A stretch of 64,000 bases of DNA from Dacryopinax spathularia (Eukaryota; Basidiomycota; Dacrymycetes; Dacrymycetales; Dacrymycetaceae): assembly GCA_037974965.1 (NCBI GenBank), contig JBBPFI010000009.1:124001-188000 (forward strand), written 5' to 3'. A program made the translations under genes and the position numbers. The first letter of the stretch is position 1. Every line of letters begins with the position of its first letter. Shown piece after piece: positions 46,101 through 54,675 of the stretch. The notes beneath the pieces were generated by a model. It was given only the letters and a program-made list of their open reading frames with translations. It ran no database searches and was not told the DNA's origin.

Positions 46101-46175
46101 GTCCAAAAGTCGATTGAAAAGATTCTGTTACAGTACGCAGCGAGGTCTTTGACGTCCCAGAAGAGAAGGCACTAG
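43163..46175 (+). CDS. replication protein A large-subunit (RPA1/RPA70) homologue (KDZ cargo)
   Basis: Ten exons (43163-43305, 43354-43494, 43545-43669, 43806-44320, 44369-44440, 44488-44607, 44661-45382, 45434-45548, 45595-45684, 45732-46175) give 828 residues. RPA1 is the main subunit of the eukaryotic single-stranded-DNA-binding complex. Four OB folds are seen. RPA70N, about 20-105: YRATLADLTQSIDVML, TRIIVILRAQIVGKL. DBD-A, about 260-365: MRVAWEVYVRI, NARIRPTDMDYRLP. DBD-B, about 373-550: VRGLGPKSVINILAVIHDVG, RLAVWNEKAISF. DBD-C, about 590-680: FNVIGTIKRI, ECCPHPDCNKSV as a zinc ribbon, VVFSPLADEMVGETAQEL, WWFTVQARTNRW. A tail of about 145 acidic residues is unlike ordinary RPA1. The intron at 45,549-45,594 has a GC donor. 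The edges of the intron at 43,670-43,805 are uncertain. Confidence 0.85.
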
Positions 46176-46337
46176 TGTAAGAGTTACAGCCGAGATGAGC
46201 CAGCCTGTATGATTATCGCTTAGATAAGCGCCGACTGTACGAATAACGCAATTAATGGAATGTCTGATTGACCCGATGGTTTATTGCTGGTTTATCGCTG
46301 GAATAATCTCGTACATCCCTTTTTATTCCATTTTATC
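46176..46337. other. right subterminal region of KDZ element
   Basis: About 160 bp between the RPA1-like stop and the right inverted repeat, AT-rich compared with its surroundings. It contains GATTATCGCTTAG and several TTTATCGCTGG-like repeats, likely extensions of the transposase-binding region. Confidence 0.5.
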
Positions 46338-46437
46338 CACTGTTTATCTTGCAAGCTCGCCTTCTTCAATCGGCTCCGATAATCTCAGTATACGTTCTTG
46401 GATCGGCTGCGATAATCTGAAGCAACTGAAGTGGCTG
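46338..46437. repeat. right terminal inverted repeat of KDZ element
   Basis: Read on the minus strand, this end begins CAGCCACTTCAGTTGCTTC, then GATTATCGCAGCCGATC and GATTATCGGAGCCGATTG. GGCGAGCTTGCAAGATAAAC follows. It matches the left end in the order and rough spacing of these blocks. Confidence 0.65.
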
Positions 46438-46446
46438 GTCAACACA
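46438..46446. repeat. target-site duplication, right copy
   Basis: Second copy of GTCAACACA, identical to 27,557-27,565. Confidence 0.8.
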
Positions 46447-47230
46447 TACGGTTTCGGGCGGCTGCGAGCGAACCAAGGCCGTCTTACCCTCCCCTCACTT
46501 GCTCACGAGCGCGGGAGAGCCAGCGGAGGGAGGTAGTTGGGAGCGCTGGTCGAGTAAGTCTCCAACCTGTGCTTTCTGCCCGAGCGCGGTGGTGCTGCAG
46601 GTAGAGAGACCTTCAGGCTGACGTGAACCACCCAGAAGACCCGCCGCGTTTCAGTATCCCTTTTCCTATCGATGCCACACTCGCTCGCACCAGTTTAGCC
46701 GGCTATGAGGTTCTCCTCGTGACATTCTCTCATCCAACTTATATGAGCCCCGTGAATTCTGGCCTGTGGTCTCACTGGCAGCTTCTTATTGAGATCCCCG
46801 AGTTGGGTCAGAGTGATCGGGTCGAAAGCAAGCGTAAACCCCCATTTTTCGTCCTTGATCCAATTCCCAGCCCGATGAGTAAAGCCTTGCTTTCCTTCTC
46901 GGCTTTGCTGCAGGACCAGGGGAAGGACGGCCAGAACGTTGCTCCAAGCAAGTCGGTCCTATGCCGCTTTCCTCTCCGGGCTCGACCCCTCGGCGTTGAT
47001 GACGGATCAACTACAACAAAATACCCGACGTTGGAAGGCATCGTAGCTGCTCTGCTTGACAAGAACCTGGACGGGGTCATGGGGGACGATACTTGATGGT
47101 GTAGAGACGCCCTTGTAGTCCTTCATGAGCTAGGATGGCTGGATCACGTTCCCGATTGGGTCGTGAGTGAAAGCGAGCCGATCAAGAGGAGCGAGATTGA
47201 GAGGAATGGGACCGTTCTCAAGACTACCTG
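46438..47230 (+). pseudogene. paralog B, 3' piece (rest of exon 1 and exon 2)
   Basis: Host gene fragment. Exon 1 continues 46,447-46,553 and ends TGG GAG CGC TGG TCG A before GTAAGT. Paralog A has TGG GAG GGC TTG CGC A before GTAAGT, in the same phase. Exon 2 (46,609 on) reads FPIDATLARTSLAGYEVLLV, HWQLLIEIPELG and FFVLDPIPSPMSKALLSFS, which aligns with paralog A. An in-frame TGA at 47,094-47,096 replaces a Trp codon of paralog A. Similarity continues past it (WCRDALVVLHELGWLDHVP against WCGEAFDSLQRAGWLPSDP), so the copy is truncated as well as split. It has lost its own promoter to the insertion and is presumably dead. Confidence 0.75.
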
Positions 47231-48315
47231 AAGCTACAAGAATAGTTCAGCTGGTACTTAACGGGACCACGTCCTGAGTGACGCTTGTATCCATTTACGA
47301 ACGAAGGCTGGACCTTCTGTAGTTATTGTCAATTGACAGCATTCCTTAATGTCCAAGGTGCAGTCCCGATGAAAGCGTGCACTTCAGCCCATTACGGACG
47401 TACGAGGACCTGCGCGCAGTAGCCCTATGCAGCGGAAACATGACGGTAGAGGACGGTGCCAAGTTCGTGGCGACAACCAGCAGAAGCGCCTTCTCGCTGC
47501 CGCGGACGTATACGAAGAAGCGAGAATCCAGGGGAGCATCCGGCCCGAGCGAGCCGAAAAGAGGCGCTCGGTACCTCGAACCGGACTCTTGGCTTCCAAG
47601 ATGACAAGAGGCCGTTGAGTCTTCGCGCCTGGGACGAGATGATTCTCCGCTCGGTAACCGAACTGCGAAGCTAATAACGTACCGCTACGGAGAGCCACCT
47701 TAATCTTGCCTTTGAAGTTGGTATCCTAAAGCGATCCAATGCGACTTAAAGTACAAACGCAGCAAGCTTCGTCGGTTCCGTGGATACAATGCAGTCTGGT
47801 GCTTGCACACGACCGGCGCCGACCGCTATCAGGGATTTCTATCGGGTCGGCGTACGCTATAGCCCTCCACCAGTATCTCGGCAGGCCGAACTTCCTAGAA
47901 CGTGCACAACTTATTTTCTGACTTAACAATGCGCTGGATGTGAGGATACGTTGCGATATCGGTACGTTCACCATGTGCAATCACTGCGTCAACCAACACA
48001 CCTTGCACGATGCCCAGGAATGGCTCGACGAATGATATGGCGCGGTTCTTACGGTCCGAAACCGCCGGTTCTAGGCGATCGGTTTCCCCGCGGGTCGGCA
48101 CATCTCTCCGCACAACCCGCACTTCTTGGCGCTTTTATTGGAAACTCGCGGCTCAATAAACGGGCGAACCGGATACGTCGTCATGTGCTGCACACTGTAG
48201 GACGAGGATGGTTATAAGATTGCACCGAGGCTGTCGGCTGCGTATCAGCTACTCGCTCCTGCTCTCTTTCCTTCCTCCTTGGACTTCTCCTAACTAAGAA
48301 AGACCTTTACTCGAA
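47231..48315. other. intergenic
   Basis: About 1.1 kb between paralog B and the DUF1479 gene. Several short open frames on both strands at 47,377-48,217 overlap without recognisable features. A TATA-like box lies 103 bp before the next start codon. Confidence 0.5.
48213..48219 (+). promoter_or_regulatory. TATA-like box of DUF1479 gene
   Basis: TATAAGA lies 103 bp upstream of the ATG at 48,316, followed by a pyrimidine-rich leader (CTCTCTTTCCTTCCTCC). Confidence 0.4.
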
Positions 48316-49870
48316 ATGGGCGACGTTCCTCTTACTCGTGCTCAGCGGCTCGCGGAGGCCGACAAGCCGACATTCGATGCTCAGTACGGTACACCACTCA
48401 AGCGGTCCATCATCACCATCGACGACGAGAGCGCTCTCAAGGCCGCCTGGGCCGATCTCATCGAGGCCCTCGACGCAGCCCACAAGGAGATCACCACCAA
48501 AGGACCGAACATCATTCCGCAGGTCGAGTTCTCCGACCTGGGTAAGCTTACCGAGGCGCAGAAGGATGAGATCCGCAAGGTCGGCAGTGTGGTCGTGCAC
48601 AATGTAGTGGAGGACGAGCAGGCCTTGAAATGGAAGGAGATGCTGAAGGAGTACATTGAGGCGAACCCGCAGGTGGATGGCTTCCCGGAGGAGAAGAAAG
48701 AGTTCCTGCAGATGTAGTGCGTACCCTTTCCCCCCCACGTGCACGGTGACAAGGACGCTGATCGCTCTCGCAGCTGGGCCAAATCTCAAGTCCAGGCTCG
48801 CTCCCACCCGAACGTCATCGCTGTCCAGAAAGCGCTGAACGAGTTCTGGCGCCCGCCGCGCGACCCCAACCTGCTCATCTCCTTCTCCACGCCCGTCACG
48901 TACGCCGACCGTTTCCGGATCCGCACCTCTCGGCTGTGGGACAGACACCCGCCGCATATCGACGGAGCGAAGATCGAGCGCTGGGCGAACGATGATCTCC
49001 GGAGCTGCTTTACGAGCGTGTTGAAGGGCCAGTGGAGGGAACATGATCCGTTCGTTGTGGATGGGCGGATTCAGGCGGACAGCAATATGCACAAGCGTGC
49101 TGGTCAGGTGCGTCTATTTCCCTACGTCCCCTGCCTGAATCTGCTCTGACGAAGAGTGCGCTCGCAGTCAAGCATCTTCCGCTCCTGGCAAGGCTGGCTA
49201 GCGATGTCCAACACCGGCCCAGGCGAAGGCACGCTCAAAGTCTTCCCCAACGTCCAGCTCTCCAACGCCTACGTCGTCCTCCGCCCTTTCTTCAGGCTCA
49301 AATCCCCCGAGCTCGATCCCCTGAAAGTCGAGAACTGGGAATACGACCCCGATACGGCGCATTACCCCGGCCTTAGGCCGACGATGAGCATGAGGCTGAA
49401 TGAGGACACGCATCCGCATTTGAGGACGGATAGTACTATGACGTGCGTGCCGAGGGTGCAGCCGGGTGATATGGTTTTCTGGCACTGCGGTGGGTGCCAA
49501 CTTCTACTGGATACATTATGCGTGCAACTGATGACGGTACGATACAGATGTGGTCCACTCGGTCGAGGAAGAGCATAACGGCCCCGGCGACTCCTCCGTC
49601 ATGTACATCCCCGCCTGTCCCCTCACGCTCCGGAACGCCGACTACCTCCTTCGCCAGCGGGAGACGTTCAAGACGGGCGCTACCCCGCCCGACTATGGCA
49701 ACAACATCACGCCCGAGACGGACTTCAAGGGCCGCGCGACGGAGGAGGATATTATCTCCGAGGAAGGAAGGCGTGCGATGGGATTCGCGCCGTTCCAGAT
49801 CGATGAGAGCGCGCCGAAGGGCGAGAAGGATTTGCTGCGCGAGGCGAACCGGCTGCTTGGCTTTGCATGA
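48316..49870 (+). CDS. DUF1479 family 2-oxoglutarate/Fe(II)-type oxygenase
   Basis: Exons 48316-48716, 48774-49107, 49168-49489 and 49548-49870 give 459 residues, the usual family size. DUF1479 proteins (YbiU-like) have the double-stranded beta-helix fold of 2-oxoglutarate/Fe(II) dioxygenases. Substrates are unknown to me. Family marks are [112 protein letters not shown] (probable metal-binding His) and GFAPFQIDESAPKGEKDLL. The gene is complete and unaffected by the neighbouring insertion. Confidence 0.88.
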
Positions 49871-50020
49871 GTGCGCTGATGCAGGGGCTCCCGAGCCGAC
49901 GCCCATCTAGATAACGTGTAGGATCCTATGGGCATGTCAGTTATGTTTTTTAAACGAAGAAGCAATGTACCTCTGTCCTTATTCTTCTGAACGATACCGG
50001 GGAAAAGAGAACCGGGCCGA

Positions 50021-51306
50021 TCATGGTAGATTCAGGCCACGACTCTCCAGATAGTCCAACACTCCAGCATGCGACGTCAAGGTGTTGAAGTACGTCCGCT
50101 CTGCTCGACTAAACCGATCCTCGAGCATATACACGATATGCCGATGAAACAACGCAAAAGGCAGACCACCATAGTTCATCGCAATGTCCACAAACTGAGT
50201 TATTGCCTCTGGCGGGGTGGAGTCGTAGCCAGAGAAGAGGGCCTGCACGAACCCGTCAACATACGCAAGTGATAAATGAAGGAGACGTACGGGATTCGCA
50301 AGCAGCCCACGAGCGCTCATTACCCCCTGTGCGCCTGTTTCCTTACGGATCTCGACAACCTCCTTGATCCCCCATGCATCCCCGTTCGCCGCCACAGGTA
50401 TCTCGCCCTTAGCAGCCTCGATGGCAAACCTGATCCCGGGCAGGTTGACAGGTTGCGTTGAGGCCTGATGCCGATTCCTCCCATGGACGGTTATGTGGCT
50501 CACTCCTGCGTGGATCGCTACCCTCCTCATCAGCCTCCACCACCCACTTCCACCGCCAAAAGGGAAGAGAGACATACCAGTCTGCACTAATCGATCGGTA
50601 TTCTCCAATTTCTGATCAATACGAATCTTGATCGACACCGGATACTCCCACCCAAGTCGATCCTTCGTAGCCCTAACAATATCCCTAACGACCTCAGGAT
50701 TGCGCAAGAGCCAACTGCCCACATGTTCCGAATATGCCCAGGGCTGCGGACACCCGCAGTTCAGGTCGATCCCGTCCACATACGGGGAGATAAGCTCGGC
50801 CGCGTCGGCCATGTGTCTGGGGTCGGAGGCCGCGAATTGCGCTATGAGCGCTCCTTTTACCAGTCGCTGTCTTCTGCTTGTGCCAGAGGAGGGGCGCTCG
50901 GTGAGCAGGAATGTACCGCGCTCTTGGAGGCTGGTCGTGAAGTCTCCTGCACGGGCGACGGCAGAGCGGGAGAACTCTTTGGCGAGTATCATTGGTGTGT
51001 GGGTTATGTGCACGTCGTACAGCGATACAAGGTGGCGGAAAGGTACTGAAGTCCCAACCCTTGTCAAGCACCATCGTCCAGATCAGGGCTGGTTGGAGCT
51101 TACGTTTGGAATAGCGGACCATGGGCGCTATGGGGCGTTAGTGCATGTTAAGGGGGATAAAGGAGGGACGTACCGGCGATGTTGATATCCTCGAAGTGGC
51201 GAAGCATCTCATGAGGCGGGATGATCTCCGCTTCCTGAGTTCGCTCATCCTCTTGAGCCGCAGAATCCACATCATTCACAGCCAACGGCGAGCTCATAGC
51301 AGACAT
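50021..51306 (-). CDS. DUS4: tRNA-dihydrouridine synthase (DUS4 type)
   Basis: Dus enzymes are FMN-dependent flavoproteins that reduce uridines in the D-loop of tRNA. DUS4 acts at positions 20a/20b. Exons 51306-51174, 51127-51104, 51045-50578, 50505-50291 and 50242-50021 give 353 residues. Seen are INIAAPMVRYSKLPFR, HTPMILAKEF, IDLNCGCPQPWA with the catalytic Cys in this loop, SIKIRIDQKLENTDRLVQ, SHITVHGRNRHQ, IPVAANGDAW, GVMSARGLLANPALF and the C-terminal helical domain. Splicing out 50,506-50,577 restores VQTGVSHITVHGR. Exon 2 encodes only eight residues but completes the conserved APMVRYSK. DUS4 is preferred over DUS1-3 on these motifs. Confidence 0.9.
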
Positions 51307-51667
51307 CGGATCAAGCAAGCAAGCCAGACAAGTGAAGCAAGGTATAATGCTGCCAGAGAGGTATACAAACAGAAATCACGAGCACGACGTTCTTTCAGGT
51401 GGTCGTGGTGAAAGAAAAACTCCAAGCGGGGGTGGCTGTGCCATGCGTTCCTGCTTCTTCTAACGGGCGCCTACTATGCTAAATTATGCGGGTGACTCAT
51501 TCGGCAACTTGATCTGACGTCTCGAATGACCAGATGAAAGCAAGCATGTATTCCGATTCCCATTCTTCTACCAATGTATACCTACCAAAATCCCAAGCTA
51601 TCATTCCTCCCATCTAACCACCAAGATCACCCGAACCCGATTTCCTCGTCAAATGGAACAAAAGGAT
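51307..51667. other. intergenic
   Basis: About 360 bp between the ALO1 stop and the DUS4 start, both minus-strand genes. Nothing recognisable beyond a probable promoter. Confidence 0.5.
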
Positions 51668-53527
51668 CTAGCGCGGCTTAACCCTCTCGAACCCCTCCGG
51701 CCCCGTCCCCTCCCCCTCGCCAAACACGTGTCTTCTAACATACTCGTTCCTCCACACGCCCTGCGGATCGACCTCTTCGATCAAACGGCGGAAATCGTTG
51801 AATTTCGGGTACATGTCGGACAGTTGGGCGGGGGTGAGGGGGTGAAGTTTTGCCCAGTGGGGACGGCCGCCGTGTGAGAGCATGAGGGATTCGAATTTGT
51901 CGAAGAGCTGGCGCCAGGGGACGTCGTAGCCGTAGGGTCTGCGCGATGCGGGTTAGAATGGCGTTCACCAAACATTCCCCTACCACGGTGTCGCTCCCTT
52001 ACTCCGACGCAACCAGGCCAGCGGGAGTACCGAGCACGGATGTGGGAGTAGAGAGAGGAAAGCAAGGGTCTGGTGAAAGGAAACTCACTTATACTGCACG
52101 ATCCCGACCCAACACGTCTGCCTCCCAAAGCTCGGCGACAACCAAATATCGTCCGGCGCCGTAAACCTAACCTCGATCGGGAAATGCGGTCTCAAGCCAT
52201 GCGGGTTGTTCTCTTCGTCGATGAGGAACTGGCGGAGCTCGGAGAGGCAGGAGGAGGCTTGGTCGTAGGGGAGGGCCCATTCGGTTGTGTATTGCCGGAG
52301 CTGGCGTGAGCGTCAGCGAGTTAGGAATGGGACGGAGCGGGGAGAGGAAGCGGGCAGGGAGTGGAGGAGGAGAAGGAGAAGGAGGGAGAGAGGGGAAACG
52401 TACGAAACAGTCCAAGTTAAAGATATTATAACTATCATCCACCACCACGCCCGACGGCGGGTCCAACCACGACACCAGCCTCGCCACGCTCGGTGTAATA
52501 TTCGGCACCGCCAAACTAACATACAACAAGAACTCGACCACATACGCCCCCACAAAGGTGTTCCAGAACCAGCTGCTGGGGGCGAGCTTCTTCGCTTCGA
52601 GCGTGCGGTTCGCGAGCATCACCATTGCCTTGTCGGCTTGCGGGTTCCACCAGATGCGCGTGTGCTCGGACCGGCCGGCGAGGCTGTCGAGGTCTTTGAT
52701 CACTTGGGGGAAGGGGCGGCGTTCGCGGGACTCGCGGAGACGGAAAGCGGGCTCGACCTGCACTTTCGCCGCTAAGATTAGACCAGTTGCACCAAGGCCG
52801 CAGAGAGTAGCGAGGAACAGGTCTTCGCGGTTCTCCCGGGAGGCAGTGACGATCTCCCCGCTTGCCAGGAGCAGAGTGACGCTGAGGACGTCGCCAGACA
52901 TGACGGGGTACGTCCACCCGGTGCCGTGCGTTGCGGTGCTGATTATCCCTGCTAGGGACTGGTCGGAGATGGAGCCCACGTTGCGCATTGCCAGGTTTGT
53001 GGATTTGAGCTGCTTGTGCAGGGCGTGCAGGGTGATGCCGCCTTGCGCTGTGACGGTCTTCTTTTCCGTGTCGAACTGGGTGCATACATTTAGCATCAAC
53101 TTCTGGGAAAAGCACAGGAGCGCGTAGAAGGGTATGGGAAGAGGGGCAGCGGATGGGAGGAAGAGGAAACGGTGGAAGGACGCACCTCGAGAACCTTGTC
53201 CATCTTGTCCATCCTGATCATCCACCCCCTGGTGCACCACAAATCACTCGGACTATGTCTCGCCCCCGTCGCCCTAATACTCTTCCCCTCGCGCTTCGCA
53301 AGCTCCAAGATCATCTGACACTGCTCGTTGCTCGTCGGGACCCAGACCGCCGCGGGCGTACAGCGGAATGTGTCGGCCCAGTTGGAGAACCATTTTGTTG
53401 GCCTGTATTTCCTGAATGGCGGGAGGTAGGAGCGGCGGAGGGCGTCTTCCCGTGTGGGCTCGAGGGCGTCGTAGAGTGCTTGGGTTGTGTACCCCGAGAA
53501 TGAGGTCGGAGGGGCAGGGGTGGCCAT
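51668..53527 (-). CDS. ALO1: D-arabinono-1,4-lactone oxidase
   Basis: ALO catalyses the last step of fungal D-erythroascorbate synthesis, an FAD-dependent oxidation at the mitochondrial outer face. Exons 53527-53186, 53075-52404, 52300-52089 and 51938-51668 give 498 residues. The FAD-binding PCMH half shows WADTFRCTPAAVWVPTSNEQ, IRATGARHSPSDLWCTRGWM and SISDQSLAGIISTATHGTG. The ALO half ends with PYGYDVPWRQLFDKFE, SHGGRPHWAKLHPL and FNDFRRLIEEVDPQGVWRNE, the HWAK block being typical. The usual C-terminal transmembrane or anchor segment is not obvious. No damage is seen. Confidence 0.92.
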
Positions 53528-54675
53528 CGTGCCTTCCCTCCTCTAGTGTACTCAACCGACCGTGGTGGTGGTCAACGAGGAAGTGTGTCGAAGGGAAGAG
53601 GAACGGGGCGGACGGAGGAGGCGCATACATTCAGGGTCGTAATATATGTCTTTGGTGGTGGGGGCAGCCCACGATCCCTTCCCGGCCGATCGGCAGGGGT
53701 TGTCGCAATGACTGACTACTGGCTGAGATGGTGGTCCCAAGGGGGCGGTAACGGGATCGGACGCGCTCCAAAAGATCGCGCAATCGGCTCACCATCCTCT
53801 CTGCCCTCTCAGCCGGATCGTGCTTGCCTCTTCGTCCTACTAGCTATCACATCTCGTAAGCTGCATCGTCACTTGGATGAGATCGTCCGTGAATCGACGG
53901 CTGCGCGAGGTCGAATGGATGTCTTACTTGTTCCCCTGTCACCGCCAAGAGACGAAAGTTCGGAGATTGCCGAAATACTTAGCTGAGGTGGAGACCCAGC
54001 CTGACCTGGTCAAACGTAATGTGGAGGTGTACAGCCGGCAGTATTTATTCCGTCGCGTTGTACTCTGCCCCGCATAGCAGCCTACTGCCCGCCTGCGAGA
54101 GATGAAGTACAGACGTACTGCTCTCCGATATGAGGAGCGGACGCGTCTGTCCAACTTCGTCTTCTCTCACATGCTTTCAGCGCTAGAAGGCCTCATAAGG
54201 AGGCATACAATGACTAACGTTGATACTGAATCCGGCTATTCATGCGCTGTGAAGCCTGGCCGTATCAGGTGATTGCCCTCCGATTGAGTCATCGTTCGTT
54301 CGTTCTTTGCGCATTGAGGTAGGCGCGTTACTCTGAAGGACAGTTCTGCCGCTTGCCAGGTCTTTGGACTTGGTTGGGAGCTTCCTGATGCGGTTGGCTA
54401 TGCCACGGCTTCGCAGCTTGTGCTGGTTATCGGGTTGGGCTTGTGGCGAATGAAGAAAAGCAAAACCGAGGCGTCAGAGGCGAACATCAAGGAATGGGCA
54501 TAAAATGTCGTGACTCATACGGAAACCCAGGTCATAAACAGTAGTAGTCAACAAGGTACCAAAAGAAGAATCGTCCTAGAATAGACACAACGCCGCCCGC
54601 TCCTCCCCGGGCACCAACGCACCGGCTCCCCCCACAGCCGACCTCTCAGCTGCACCTCACCCGCCCATCCAGAGC
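53528..54675. other. intergenic
   Basis: About 1.15 kb between the Hsp70-like gene (3' end) and the start of ALO1. One plus-strand frame of 146 codons (53,546-53,986) lacks recognisable features, and the rest is broken in all frames. I see no RNA gene. Confidence 0.5.

Larger units (their letters stand above)
27566..46437. mobile_element. KDZ (Kyakuja-Dileera-Zisupton) DNA transposon, whole
   Basis: An 18.87-kb element bounded by the direct repeat GTCAACACA and by imperfect inverted ends. The minus-strand gene at 31,761-35,137 encodes a KDZ transposase with its CxC2 cysteine cluster, with all nine exons in phase. Nine further genes lie inside: eight genes in total, including the transposase, on the minus strand and two on the plus strand. 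KDZ elements are large DNA transposons known from many basidiomycetes, often with cysteine-cluster genes. The element looks complete and potentially active: ends, duplication and transposase are all present. The ends differ from each other at roughly a third or more of positions, which is likely a family trait and not decay. Confidence 0.85.

Noticed and set aside
43163-46175. The RPA1-like gene could mean that the element is a Helitron.
   Set aside because: No Rep/helicase gene is present. The element has inverted ends, a target-site duplication and a KDZ transposase, none of which fits a Helitron.
27566-46437. A Starship-type giant element with cargo.
   Set aside because: No tyrosine-recombinase (DUF3435) captain gene was seen, and the size and transposase fit KDZ.
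47377-48217. Several 60-105-codon frames on both strands after paralog B.
   Set aside because: They overlap each other, show no domain and no consistent splice structure.
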